DNA from: Stagnihabitans tardus
GTDB taxonomy: Bacteria; Pseudomonadota; Alphaproteobacteria; Rhodobacterales; Rhodobacteraceae
Length of the DNA: 64,000 nucleotides
Direction: 5' to 3'
NCBI RefSeq assembly: GCF_009925085.1
Contig: NZ_JAABNR010000003.1
Coordinates: 1-64,000, forward strand
The translations under genes were made by a program, and so were the position numbers. Of this stretch, positions 9,573-19,532 are shown in pieces (positions within the stretch are counted from its first letter, which is position 1; each line of letters opens with the position of its first letter). The notes under the pieces were generated by a model. It did not search any database and was not told the DNA's origin. It saw only the letters and a program-made list of their open reading frames with translations.

Positions 9573-9649
9573 CCAAGCCGATCTCGGACGTTAGGGGAAT
9601 ATTCAGGAGCGGTTCCTAGACTGACTCGGTCTTGTTTCAGGAAACCGCC

Positions 9650-10651
9650 ATGCGCCGCGCCATCCTTGCCCTCTGTCTTGTCGTGCCCTGCGCGAGCGTC
9701 TCAACCGCCGAAGTCTCGAAAGAAGTCAAGGAAAGCTACCGCCGCCCCTTGACCGTGCCCTTCCCGGCCGATGCGCCCTATGATCCGCGCATCGCCACCC
9801 TGGGCAAGATGCTCTATTTCGACCCCCGACTCTCGGGGGCGCAGAATCTCAGCTGCGCCTCCTGCCACAATCCCTCCTTCGGATCAGAGGCGCCCTCGGC
9901 CCGGTTCATCGGCGCGGCGGGTGTGCCGCTTGGCCGCCACACGCCGACGACGATCAATGTTGCCTGGGTCAGCCCGCTCTTTTGGGATGGTCGCGCCGCC
10001 ACGCTGGAGGAACAGGCCAAGGGACCGATCACCAGCCCGGTCGAGATGAACGCCACGATGTCCCAGGTGGTCGAGCGGCTCTCCCGCGTGCCGCAATATG
10101 CCGAGACCTTCGACAAGCTCTTCCCGGGTGAGGGGTTGAGCGAAGGCTCGATCCTGAAATCCATCGCGATGTTCGAACGCACGCTGGTTGCGGGCTGGGC
10201 GCCCTTCGACCGCTGGATCGAGGGCAACGAGAATGCGATCTCGGCCGAGGCCAAGCGCGGATTCGAGCTCTTCATAGGCCAGGGCGCCTGTGCCAACTGC
10301 CATACGGGCTGGAACTTCACCGACAATCAGTTCCATGACATCGGCCTGCCCGGGAATGATCCGGGCCGCCTGGCAATCGATCCGTCCAACCCCTTGAACG
10401 AACACGCTTTCAAGACACCAGGCCTGCGCAACATCGCGCTTCGCGCGCCCTTCATGCATGACGGAACCCTGAAAGACCTGGGCGCGGTCCTGGACCACTA
10501 CGCGAAGAAGGTCATCCAGAGACCCAGTCTCAGTCCCTCGATGGCACAAATCACCCTGTCACCGGAAGACAGCAAGGCCATCATCGCCTTTCTCGAAACC
10601 CTGACCGAAGAAACCAGCGCCATCTCCACTCCTGTATTGCCGGCGAACTGA
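9650..10651 (+). CDS. Di-haem cytochrome c peroxidase (MauG/CcpA superfamily)
   Basis: 333 residues with a Sec signal peptide (1-20, cleavage near VSTA). Two c-type haem motifs are present: CASCH (Cys69, Cys72, His73) and CANCH (Cys214, Cys217, His218). This is the layout of bacterial periplasmic peroxidases that reduce H2O2 with cytochrome c electrons. HDIGLP and FKTPGLRNIALRAPFMHDG are family blocks. The start at 9650 follows CAGGAAACC; a slightly longer form from an upstream TTG is possible. One base separates its stop codon from the chemoreceptor start, so the two are almost certainly one operon. Confidence 0.92.
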   Translation: MRRAILALCLVVPCASVSTAEVSKEVKESYRRPLTVPFPADAPYDPRIATLGKMLYFDPRLSGAQNLSCASCHNPSFGSEAPSARFIGAAGVPLGRHTPTTINVAWVSPLFWDGRAATLEEQAKGPITSPVEMNATMSQVVERLSRVPQYAETFDKLFPGEGLSEGSILKSIAMFERTLVAGWAPFDRWIEGNENAISAEAKRGFELFIGQGACANCHTGWNFTDNQFHDIGLPGNDPGRLAIDPSNPLNEHAFKTPGLRNIALRAPFMHDGTLKDLGAVLDHYAKKVIQRPSLSPSMAQITLSPEDSKAIIAFLETLTEETSAISTPVLPAN

Positions 10652-10652
10652 C

Positions 10653-12464
10653 ATGCTCTCCATCCAGACCCGACTTCTGATCGTCATTTTCCTGCTTGGC
10701 ATGACCGCCATCATTGGCAGCCTCGGCATGGGATATACCGCCTGGGCCATCTCGCTTGAGAAGGACAAGGTGGTGTCCGCCTCGTTGAACGCCTTGAACG
10801 CGGCCAATACCCTGACCCAGGGCTTGAACGATGCCCGCAAGGTCGTTGAAAAGGTCGAGGCCATGACCGAAATGGTCGACATGGCCAAGGTGCGCAAGGA
10901 TTTCACGATCAAGACAGCCCTGATCGACACCTCGATCACCTCGATGAAATCCGCGACACTGTCCGAACAGATGCAAAAGGCCATCGAGACGTTCGAGGCG
11001 GCCAAGACGCAATGGGTCGAAGGGGCCAAGATCTTGCTCGGCTTCACCAAATCGGCCGAGATTCCGACATCCGAGCTCTTGCACCGCCAGGCGCAAGAGG
11101 TTCTGGCCCAGGCGTTGAAGATTGCGACAATCGCGCAGACCGATGCCAATGCCTATGTGTCAAAGGCCCGCGCCGACATGAAGACCAAGCTGATCCTGAC
11201 GGCGGGCCTGATGTTGGCGGCCATCCTGCTTGTGGCGGGGATCGTTCTCTTCTTCTCGCGCCGCGTGGCGAAGTCGGTCGCCCAACTGGCGGCCCGGCTC
11301 AGGGCCATGTCGGGCGCCGGGGACAGCGGGTCTTCGCGGGACGAGGTGGCGCAGATGCGCTTTGCCGCCGAACGGCTCGAGCAAGAGTTCTCTGCCTTTC
11401 AGGCTGCACTTGGTCGGGCGACCATGGCGGCAGCCGCGGGCGATCTGACCGTGAGGATGGAAGAAACCGCCGCCCAGGAAGACCTGCGCGGGATCGCCGT
11501 CCAGATGAACCAGGTCTTCACTGCGGTCGAGGGCGCGACGGGGGCGATTTCCTCTGTCCTGCGCGACTATGCGGCGGGCAATCTCTCTGCGCGGATGACG
11601 GGCGATTACCAGGGGGTCTTTGCCGACCTGCAACGCGACGGCAACTCGACCGGAGAGAAGCTGGCCGAGCTGGTCGATCAGATCAAGGAAACCGCCGACC
11701 GCATCCGGATCGAGCTGCAACCGATCCAGAACGGCGCGCGCGACCTGTCCTCGCGTGCAAAGCGCCAGGCCGAACGTCTGCATGAGACGGCTGCAACCAT
11801 GGTCGAGCTTTCCGCCACGGTCGAGGCCAATGCCAGCAATGCCTCAAGGGCGACCCAACTCTCCGAGGGCACGTCCGGCGCGGCGGTGAATGGCGGCAAC
11901 GTGGCCTCCGAGGCGATTTCGGCGATCCGGCTGGTGTCGGAAAATGCTCGCCAGATCAACGAGATCACTGGCTATGTCGATGACATCGCCTTCCAGACCA
12001 ACCTCTTGTCGCTGAATGCCGCGGTGGAGGCCGCGCGGGCGGGCGATGTCGGCAAGGGCTTTGCCGTCGTCGCGCATGAGGTGCGCATGCTGGCCAACAA
12101 GGCCGCCGATGCCTCGTCCGAGATCAAGAACCTGATCGGCCAATCGACGCGCAATGTGGGCAATGGCGTGAAATTCGTCGAGGCGACCGGCAAATCCCTG
12201 GTCGAGATTCACGACTCGGTCGACCAGGTGGTGGAGGCGGTCGGCCAGATCTCCACCGCCGTCAAGGAACAGGCGGCGGGCATCACGGCGGTGTCCGACA
12301 TCGTCACCAGCTTGGAGCATGAGACCGGTCAGAACGCCCGCCTCGCCTCGGATTCCGCCTCGGCCGTCGATGGGCTGATGGCCGAGATCGCGCGGCTGAA
12401 CCGGCTGATCGCCTATTTCAACACCCAGGCCGGGGTCGAGGCGCCCACCGCGCTTTCCGCCTAG
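10653..12464 (+). CDS. Methyl-accepting chemotaxis protein, co-transcribed with the peroxidase
   Basis: 603 residues. Topology is classical: TM1 about 8-30, a helical periplasmic sensor about 33-178, TM2 about 180-202, HAMP-like segments, and a long cytoplasmic coiled coil. The signalling tip is [21 protein letters not shown] followed by KGFAVVAHEVR (residues about 447-480). It relays a periplasmic signal to CheA/CheW. The ATG begins one base after the peroxidase stop codon. No C-terminal CheR-docking pentapeptide is visible. The ligand is unknown; the operon suggests a redox or peroxide-linked cue, which is inference. Confidence 0.92.
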   Translation: MLSIQTRLLIVIFLLGMTAIIGSLGMGYTAWAISLEKDKVVSASLNALNAANTLTQGLNDARKVVEKVEAMTEMVDMAKVRKDFTIKTALIDTSITSMKSATLSEQMQKAIETFEAAKTQWVEGAKILLGFTKSAEIPTSELLHRQAQEVLAQALKIATIAQTDANAYVSKARADMKTKLILTAGLMLAAILLVAGIVLFFSRRVAKSVAQLAARLRAMSGAGDSGSSRDEVAQMRFAAERLEQEFSAFQAALGRATMAAAAGDLTVRMEETAAQEDLRGIAVQMNQVFTAVEGATGAISSVLRDYAAGNLSARMTGDYQGVFADLQRDGNSTGEKLAELVDQIKETADRIRIELQPIQNGARDLSSRAKRQAERLHETAATMVELSATVEANASNASRATQLSEGTSGAAVNGGNVASEAISAIRLVSENARQINEITGYVDDIAFQTNLLSLNAAVEAARAGDVGKGFAVVAHEVRMLANKAADASSEIKNLIGQSTRNVGNGVKFVEATGKSLVEIHDSVDQVVEAVGQISTAVKEQAAGITAVSDIVTSLEHETGQNARLASDSASAVDGLMAEIARLNRLIAYFNTQAGVEAPTALSA

Positions 12465-12938
12465 CCCCCCGTGGCCTGAAACGCCCAGGTGCAACGAGAT
12501 CGGTCAGGGGGCGGAAGGGAGACAAGAATACACTGCGGACAAGGTCCGAAATGGCGGGTTCATCACCAGGCCCGCTGCGATCCTTCGCTCGGTGAGAGAT
12601 CGTGCCTCACCCAGGGTTGCGGCCTGGATCAAGCCGGAATGCGGGGGCGCCTCCCTGCCCCCACAAGAAGGTGCCCAAGGCCCGGGAAGCGCGCCTTTCA
12701 CCCTGGGCCCTGTTCCAAAGAGGCCGGCGCGCCCCTTCGCAACACGGGCTGCAGGAAAATCCCCTTCTTGCACCAGGGGATTGCGCGGCAATTCCAAGCG
12801 GTTTCCCGTTCGAAAAGGGCTGAAATTCAACACGCAGCCCGCCAATCGTTGCCGTCAGGCTTGGGGGCAAGACCTCCGCGCCCGGGAAGGGATTTGCGTC
12901 CGCTCGCCGGACACGCCAAAGCCCCCCGCAAATCCGCC
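12465..12938. other. 474-base gene-free gap between convergent genes
   Basis: This lies between the chemoreceptor stop and the CoA-transferase stop. Open frames on both strands exist but have low-complexity, Arg/Pro/Gly-rich shadow composition and no usable ribosome site. It holds several small hairpins, for example AATCCCC (12758-12764) with GGGGATT (12776-12782). No T-tract terminator, tRNA or known riboswitch motif was seen. Confidence 0.5.
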
Positions 12939-14048
12939 TCAGTCGTCGCGGCCGAGCCTTGGCGCCGGGCGGTCCAGCGCCAGGTCGGCGCCCGAGAAGG
13001 TGATGGGCGTCCGCACTCCCGGCACGCCATCCGGCGCAATCTGCATCCCGCGCGCCACGACCTGCGGGTCGGCGAAGACCTCCTTCAGGTCGTTGATCGG
13101 CCCGGCGGGGACGCCTCTCGCCTCGCAAGCCGCCAGGAGGTCGGCCTTGGTCATCGCCTTGGTCGCCTCGGTCAGGCGGCGGGTCATCTCGGCGCGGTTC
13201 TGCACCCGCAGCGCATTGGTCAGGAAATCGGGGTGTTCGGCCATCTCGGCCAGCCCCAGGATGCCGCAGAGCTTGGCGAATTGCCCGTCATTCCCGGTCG
13301 CCAGGATGATCCAGCCGTCCTTGCAGTCGAAGACCGCATAGGGCGCCAGGTTCGGATGCGCATTGCCCATCTTCTGCGGCGCCACCCCGGTGGCCAGGTA
13401 ATTCATCGCCTGGTTCGCCATGATCGAGGTCGCCACATCCATCAGCGCCATGTCGATATGCTGACCCTTGCCCGTCGTCGCCCTCTGCACCAGGGCCGCG
13501 AGGATCGCGGTGGCCGCATAGACGCCGGTAAAGACATCCGTCACCGCGACGCCGACCTTTTGCGGCTGGCCCTCGGGCTCTCCGGTCACCGACATCAGGC
13601 CCGCCATGCCCTGGATGATGAAGTCATAGCCCGCCCGATGCGCATAGGGCCCGGTCTGACCAAAGCCGGTGATCGAGCAGTAGATCAGCCGCGGGTTCAC
13701 CTTGGCCAGGCTGTCATAGTCCAGCCCGTATTTCGCCAGGCCCCCGACCTTGAAATTCTCGATCACCACATCCGCATCGGCGACCAAAGCGCGGACCTGG
13801 GCCTGCCCCTCCGGCGTGCGGAAGTCGCAGGTGACCGACTTCTTCCCCCGGTTGGTCGCATGGAAATAGGCGGCCGAAGTCTCGCCGTCATGGGTGATGA
13901 AGGGAGGCCCCCAGCGGCGGGTGTCATCGCCCTCGGGCGCCTCGACCTTGATGACCTCGGCGCCCAGGTCCGAGAGCGTCTGGCCGGCCCAGGGGCCCGC
14001 CAGGATCCGCGCCAGCTCGACGACCTTCAACCCATGCAGCGGAGTCAC
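12939..14048 (-). CDS. CaiB/BaiF (family III) CoA-transferase
   Basis: 369 residues. Family III CoA-transferases move CoA between carboxylic acids via an aspartyl-CoA thioester. Recognisable blocks are VVELARILAGPWAGQTLSDLGAEVIKVE at the N-terminus, RGKKSVTCDF, and YDFIIQGMAGLMSVTG. The GTG start overlaps the stop codon of the dsbA-like gene (GTGA), so it is translationally coupled. Longer in-frame extensions run through that gene. The substrate is not predictable, and its place after dciA and dsbA looks unrelated functionally. Confidence 0.88.
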   Translation of the reverse strand: MTPLHGLKVVELARILAGPWAGQTLSDLGAEVIKVEAPEGDDTRRWGPPFITHDGETSAAYFHATNRGKKSVTCDFRTPEGQAQVRALVADADVVIENFKVGGLAKYGLDYDSLAKVNPRLIYCSITGFGQTGPYAHRAGYDFIIQGMAGLMSVTGEPEGQPQKVGVAVTDVFTGVYAATAILAALVQRATTGKGQHIDMALMDVATSIMANQAMNYLATGVAPQKMGNAHPNLAPYAVFDCKDGWIILATGNDGQFAKLCGILGLAEMAEHPDFLTNALRVQNRAEMTRRLTEATKAMTKADLLAACEARGVPAGPINDLKEVFADPQVVARGMQIAPDGVPGVRTPITFSGADLALDRPAPRLGRDD

Positions 14049-14683
14049 TTCGCGAGTTCCGCCTCGATGATCGCCTTCAGGGCCTCGTAGTCCATGCCCT
14101 CGAAGATGTCCTTGTTGACCACGCCGTTCAAGAGGAACGAGGGCGTGCCCTCGAAGCTGTCGTTCGGGAAGGCGGTCGCGATCGACTCCTGGTAATGCGC
14201 GACCATGGCTTCGGCCATGGCCTGATCCTGCAGGCATTTGTCGATATCGGCCTCGGTCATGCCAGCGGCCACGCCGAATTTCTTCATCTCGGCCACGGCG
14301 GCTTGCAGATCGCCCGCCCCGGCCCAGTCACGCTGTTTTTCCAACAGCATGTCGGTGATGCCGAAATACTTCATCTCGCCGCCGCAACGCGCCATCATCG
14401 CGCCCAGAAGCCCCAGCTGGTCGAAATAGACCTCGTGGTAGACCAGCCGCAGCTTGCCGGTGTCGATATAGTCGGCCTTGAGCTTGGCGTAGAAGGCATT
14501 GTGGAAATTCGCGCAATGCGGGCAGGTGAAGGACAGGAACTCGTCGATCACCACCTTGGCGTCGGCGGAACCGATGCTCATGTCGGTGATGACCGGGGCC
14601 GCCGGGGTCTCGCCCTCGGCCAAGGCGGGGAGAGCGATCGTGGCGGCGCCTGCGGCGAGCAGGTTGCGGCGGGTGAGGATCAT
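14045..14683 (-). CDS. DsbA-like periplasmic thioredoxin-fold oxidoreductase
   Basis: 212 residues. The signal peptide is Tat-like (TRRNLLAAG, then a hydrophobic run, cleavage near ALAEG). A thioredoxin-fold DsbA/DsbG-type domain has active site CPHC (Cys54-Cys57) in FLSFTCPHCANF and the cis-proline region FEGTPSFLLNG. It probably introduces or isomerises disulfides in exported proteins. It overlaps dciA by four bases (ATGA) upstream and the CoA-transferase by GTGA downstream, giving a tight three-gene operon. Confidence 0.9.
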   Translation of the reverse strand: MILTRRNLLAAGAATIALPALAEGETPAAPVITDMSIGSADAKVVIDEFLSFTCPHCANFHNAFYAKLKADYIDTGKLRLVYHEVYFDQLGLLGAMMARCGGEMKYFGITDMLLEKQRDWAGAGDLQAAVAEMKKFGVAAGMTEADIDKCLQDQAMAEAMVAHYQESIATAFPNDSFEGTPSFLLNGVVNKDIFEGMDYEALKAIIEAELAK

Positions 14684-15207
14684 GTCGGTCCTTTCTGCGG
14701 ATTGCGGCGAGTTAAGATGTTCCGGCCCAGAAGTTCAAGCGCGGACCTGAGGCCCTCGTCATGAACCGGGGCGGCGAGGTCTTGCGCCTTTTCGACCACG
14801 ACGGGATCGGGGGCGCGTTTGGGGGCCTGGAAGGGGGTCTGGCCCTCGGCAAAGCCAGAGGCCGCCGTCTGGGTCAGGATGATGCGGGAAATCGCGGCAT
14901 AGCCATAGGCGGCGTTCACCCGCTCGATCAGCTTGGGGATCAGCATCTGCACCATGGGCGCATGGGCGGTCTGAACCAGAAGCGTCAGCGTGCCGCCCAG
15001 GCCCTCGCGGCCATAGCCGACCTTGACCGGCCGGGTCATCGGCGCGGCATCGCCCGCAATCTCGTCCCAGGCGGTCAGAAGGCGCGCCACGGCAAAGCCC
15101 CGCGTCTCGCCCGCCGCGCGGATGCGGCTGGTCAGCAATTGCCCAGCCGCTTCGAACCCGCGCATCCGGCGGGAGATCTTGGGTGGGGAATCGGGTTTAG
15201 GGGCCAT
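14680..15207 (-). CDS. dciA: DciA-like protein (DUF721), putative replicative helicase loader
   Basis: 175 residues. The DUF721/DciA domain occupies the N-terminal half; WDEIAGDAAPMTRPVKVGY is the characteristic block (W-x-I-V-G-x-x-A-x-H-x-x-P type), and the tail is poorly conserved. DciA is thought to load the DnaB helicase in bacteria lacking DnaC. The start MAPKPDSPPK was chosen because upstream codons run into the mutY promoter region. It overlaps the dsbA-like gene by four bases and is divergent from mutY. Confidence 0.8.
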   Translation of the reverse strand: MAPKPDSPPKISRRMRGFEAAGQLLTSRIRAAGETRGFAVARLLTAWDEIAGDAAPMTRPVKVGYGREGLGGTLTLLVQTAHAPMVQMLIPKLIERVNAAYGYAAISRIILTQTAASGFAEGQTPFQAPKRAPDPVVVEKAQDLAAPVHDEGLRSALELLGRNILTRRNPQKGPT

Positions 15208-15288
15208 CTGGTCCTGCGCAAGTGTTGACCTATTGTAAACGGCAGGGCAGGCGAGGGGCCAGAGGAATGCGGCTTGGGGGGCTGAAAC

Positions 15289-16299
15289 TTGCGTGATGGG
15301 GTTGTGAGCGCGGAAAGCCTGCTGGCCTGGTACGACGCCCATGGCCGCGACCTGCCCTGGCGGGTGAAGGGCGCTTTGGCGGACCCTTACCGGGTCTGGC
15401 TATCCGAAGTCATGCTGCAACAGACGACCGTGGCGGCGGTGAAGGCCTATTTCGCGCGGTTCACGACGCTTTGGCCGACGGTCCAGGCCCTGGCCGGTGC
15501 CGAAGATGGCGATGTGATGCGCGAATGGGCGGGGCTTGGGTATTATGCGCGCGCCCGGAACCTTTTGGCCTGCGCCCGGGCGGTGGTGGCGCGGGGCGGT
15601 TTCCCCTCGGACCTCGAGGGGCTCCGGTCCCTGCCCGGCATCGGGCCCTATACGGCGGCGGCTGTGGCCTCGATCGCCTTCGGGAGGCCCGAGGTCGTGG
15701 TGGATGGCAATGTCGAACGCGTCATGGCGCGGGTCTTTGCGATTGAGACTCCCCTGCCCCAGGCCAAGCCCGAGCTGGTCGCAGCGGCGGCCCGGCTGAC
15801 GCCCCCGGAGCGTCCCGGAGACTACGCCCAGGCCGTGATGGACCTGGGCGCCACGGTCTGCACCCCCAGGTCTCCGGCCTGCACGATCTGCCCCTGGGTC
15901 CAAGGCTGCCAGGGCCGAGAGATCGCAGCGACCCTGCCGCGCAAGCTGGCCAAGCCGCCCAAACCCACGCGGGAGGGGGTGGTCTGGGTTCTGTGGAACG
16001 GCGACGCGGTTCTGCTAGAACGTCGGCCGGACAAGGGCCTTCTGGGCGGCACCCTGGGCTTTCCGGGCGCGGGCTGGGACGGGTCGGACCCGGGGCCTCC
16101 GGCCGAGGCGGATTGGCAGGAGGCCGGGACGGTGACGCATACTTTCACCCATTTCCACCTGAACCTGCGGGTCCTGGTGGCGCGGGATGCCGCCCCGACG
16201 CGCGGAGAATTCCACGGGTCCAACGCATTTTCGCCGCAAGACCTGCCTACGCTGATGCGCAAGGCCCATGCCCTGGCCCTGCGGCAAAGCGGCGCTTGA
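15289..16299 (+). CDS. mutY: Adenine DNA glycosylase MutY
   Basis: 336 residues. Removes adenine mispaired with 8-oxoguanine. The catalytic Glu lies in WLSEVMLQQT, the helix-hairpin-helix is LPGIGPYTAAAV with VVDGNVERV after it, and the [4Fe-4S] cluster ligands are Cys191, 198, 201 and 207 (C-x6-C-x2-C-x5-C). A C-terminal Nudix-like 8-oxoG recognition domain follows (about 225-330). The TTG at 15289 has GGGGGG seven bases upstream; a GTG at 15304 is the alternative start. Confidence 0.95.
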   Translation: MRDGVVSAESLLAWYDAHGRDLPWRVKGALADPYRVWLSEVMLQQTTVAAVKAYFARFTTLWPTVQALAGAEDGDVMREWAGLGYYARARNLLACARAVVARGGFPSDLEGLRSLPGIGPYTAAAVASIAFGRPEVVVDGNVERVMARVFAIETPLPQAKPELVAAAARLTPPERPGDYAQAVMDLGATVCTPRSPACTICPWVQGCQGREIAATLPRKLAKPPKPTREGVVWVLWNGDAVLLERRPDKGLLGGTLGFPGAGWDGSDPGPPAEADWQEAGTVTHTFTHFHLNLRVLVARDAAPTRGEFHGSNAFSPQDLPTLMRKAHALALRQSGA

Positions 16300-16347
16300 T
16301 GCCGCGGGGCTGGGGCGTAATCTGGCGGCAAACAGAAGGTTGCACCC

Positions 16348-17496
16348 ATGTCGATCATCCCTGCGGAACAGATGGCCAGCTTCAAACAGGCGGCGCCCTT
16401 CTGGCTGTCGCTCGGCACCCTTCCCATTGCGCTGTTTGGCATGGCGCATGGCGGTTGGGCGGTTCTCGTGATGCCGCTTTACACCTGGGGGCTCTACAGC
16501 TTCCTCGACATGGTCCTGGGCGAGAACCCGGACAATGCCGACCTTGAGACCCCGGAGGAGGATCTGACCTTCTACCGCCTCATCACCCTGGTCTGGTTCC
16601 CGGTGCAGTTCCTGATCCTTCTGGTCATGCTCTGGTATGTCCCCCAAGCCGATCACCTGAACTGGGCCGAGAAGCTGGCGCTCTTCTTCGGCCAGGGCAT
16701 CATGTCGGGCACCATCGGCATCGTCTATGCCCATGAGCTGATGCATCAATCCGACCGGCTGGAGCGCTGGTTGGCCGATCTCCTCCTCTCCACGGTGCTG
16801 TATTCGCATTTCCGCAGCGAGCACCTGCGGGTCCATCACCTTTACGTCGGCACCCCGCGCGACACCGTGACCGCGCGCTATGGCGAGGGCTTCCACGCCT
16901 TCTTCGCCCGGGTCCTGCGCGAAAGCCCGGTCTCGGCCTGGCGCGCCGAAGCCTCGATGCTGCGGCGCAAGGGCAAGGGGCCCTTCACCCGCGAGAACCC
17001 TTTCCTGATCTATGCCGCCCTGCAAGGCGCCATGCTGCTTTTGGCGCTGTGGGTCGGCGGCTGGGCGGGGCTTGGGCTGTTCATCTTCCAGGCCCTGGTG
17101 GCGATCTGGCAGCTGGAGATCACCAATTACATCGAACACTACGGCCTGACCCGCCGCCACCTGGGCGATGGGAAATACGAACATGTCCTGCCGCAGCATT
17201 CCTGGAACGCCAGCCACAGGGCGTCCAACTGGCTCTTGATCAACCTGCAACGCCATTCCGACCACCATTACAAGCCCGACCGCCGCTTTCCCCTGTTGCA
17301 GAACTACGGCGCCGAGGCCGCGCCTCAGCTGCCCTATGGCTATCCGGTCATGGGGGTCCTGGCGCTTTATCCGCGCAAGTGGCGCTCGGTGATGAACCGC
17401 CGCGTGCGGGAATGGCGCAAGCAGTTCTACCCGGATATCACCGATTGGACGGAGTATAATGAGGGGCGGACTCCGCTTCCCAAGGGCGCTCCGTGA
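16348..17496 (+). CDS. alkB: AlkB-type alkane/fatty-acid omega-monooxygenase (membrane di-iron)
   Basis: 382-residue integral membrane non-haem di-iron hydroxylase. The histidine boxes are present: HELMH (about 129-133), EHLRVHH (about 158-164), NYIEHYG and LQRHSDHH. The last is the signature separating AlkB hydroxylases from desaturases. Usual length is about 400. It would hydroxylate the terminal methyl of medium-chain alkanes or similar chains using rubredoxin electrons, but no rubredoxin or reductase gene is adjacent. The start is 48 bases after mutY. Confidence 0.9.
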   Translation: MSIIPAEQMASFKQAAPFWLSLGTLPIALFGMAHGGWAVLVMPLYTWGLYSFLDMVLGENPDNADLETPEEDLTFYRLITLVWFPVQFLILLVMLWYVPQADHLNWAEKLALFFGQGIMSGTIGIVYAHELMHQSDRLERWLADLLLSTVLYSHFRSEHLRVHHLYVGTPRDTVTARYGEGFHAFFARVLRESPVSAWRAEASMLRRKGKGPFTRENPFLIYAALQGAMLLLALWVGGWAGLGLFIFQALVAIWQLEITNYIEHYGLTRRHLGDGKYEHVLPQHSWNASHRASNWLLINLQRHSDHHYKPDRRFPLLQNYGAEAAPQLPYGYPVMGVLALYPRKWRSVMNRRVREWRKQFYPDITDWTEYNEGRTPLPKGAP

Positions 17497-17506
17497 GGAA
17501 AGCGGG

Positions 17507-17572
17507 GCCTCCGGCGGGGATATTTGGGCAAGTATGAAAGCCGAAAAGCCCCGCCTTGAGGACAAGGCGGGG
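17507..17572 (+). repeat. Intergenic repeat copy (GGGATATTTGGGCAAGTATGAAAG type) with adjoining hairpin
   Basis: GCCTCCGGCGGGGATATTTG begins at 17507 and continues as GGCAAGTATGAAAG. It is followed by a 9-bp hairpin (17549-17557 with 17564-17572, CCCCGCCTT and its complement). The same sequence recurs near 26731-26765 and 40190-40228. It sits between convergent alkB and ccrM. Confidence 0.75.
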
Positions 17573-17610
17573 GAGTTGGCCGCACGGGCGGACCGCGCAG
17601 CAGGCATGTG

Positions 17611-17660
17611 GTAGGGTGGGTGAAACCCACCGCCGGGGGTAGGGTGCGCTTCAGCGCACC
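17611..17660 (+). repeat. Two tandem palindromic REP-like units
   Basis: GTAGGGTGGGTGAAACCCACC (17611-17631) and GTAGGGTGCGCTTCAGCGCACC (17639-17660) are each GTAG followed by a self-complementary hairpin. The second is identical to units at 32132-32184. They lie just downstream of the ccrM stop codon and probably form a transcript-end hairpin. Confidence 0.75.
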
Positions 17661-17668
17661 GCCCGGGG

Positions 17669-18868
<1,200 letters not shown>

Positions 18869-18880
18869 ATGTTATTTAAA

Positions 18881-19501
18881 TCAAGCACTTGCAGAATGTT
18901 CTTGATACAAGATATTGTGGACGGGCTTGAACGAACGCCTATGAAACGGGGTGACCCCCAAATCTAGAAGCGCCCTTTTGTGCGCCGGGCTGGGGTAACC
19001 TGCGTTCTTCTCCCAGCCATAGCCTGGGTATTGTTGCGCCAAATCCACCATGATCCGATCACGCTCCACCTTGGCCACGATCGAGGCGGCGGCGATCGAC
19101 AATGACCGCGCATCGCCCTTCACCAGCGCCTGGCCGGTCAGACCCTTGGGGATGAACTTGCCATCGACCAGGACGTGATCGGCGCCCAGGGCATCGACCG
19201 CCCGACGCATGGCCATAAGCGCGGCCTGCAGGATGTTCAGGGCGTCGATCTCCTCGACGCTGGCATGGGCGATGGCGACCTGGGCCGAGGCATGGATCGC
19301 GGCCGCTATCCCCGGGAGGGCGGCTTTCGAGATCGTCTTGCTGTCGCGCAGCCCCTTGGGAATGCGGTCAGGGTCCAGGATCACCGCCGCCGCCGTCACC
19401 GGCCCGGCGAGGGGGCCGCGCCCGACCTCGTCGACGCCGGCGATGCGCAGGAAGCCGCGCGCGCGAGCTTCGGTCTCGAAGGAGAAATCGGGAAGGTCCA
19501 T
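18881..19501 (-). CDS. rnhB: Ribonuclease HII
   Basis: 206 residues. Cleaves RNA in RNA-DNA hybrids and initiates removal of single ribonucleotides from DNA. Catalytic residues sit in GVDEVGRGPLAGPV (Asp24, Glu25 and the GRG motif), with further family blocks SKTIS, ASIVAKVERDR and YGWEKNAGY. It is 87 bases upstream of ccrM on the same strand, an order also seen in Caulobacter-type genomes. Confidence 0.96.
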   Translation of the reverse strand: MDLPDFSFETEARARGFLRIAGVDEVGRGPLAGPVTAAAVILDPDRIPKGLRDSKTISKAALPGIAAAIHASAQVAIAHASVEEIDALNILQAALMAMRRAVDALGADHVLVDGKFIPKGLTGQALVKGDARSLSIAAASIVAKVERDRIMVDLAQQYPGYGWEKNAGYPSPAHKRALLDLGVTPFHRRSFKPVHNILYQEHSASA

Positions 19502-19532
19502 GGCCCGAGGTAACGGGCCGGGGCCCAGGGGG

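Noticed and set aside
12504-12845. 113-residue minus-strand frame in the 474-base gap
   Set aside because: Pro/Gly/Arg-rich, no ribosome site, no family resemblance; chance frame in GC-rich DNA.
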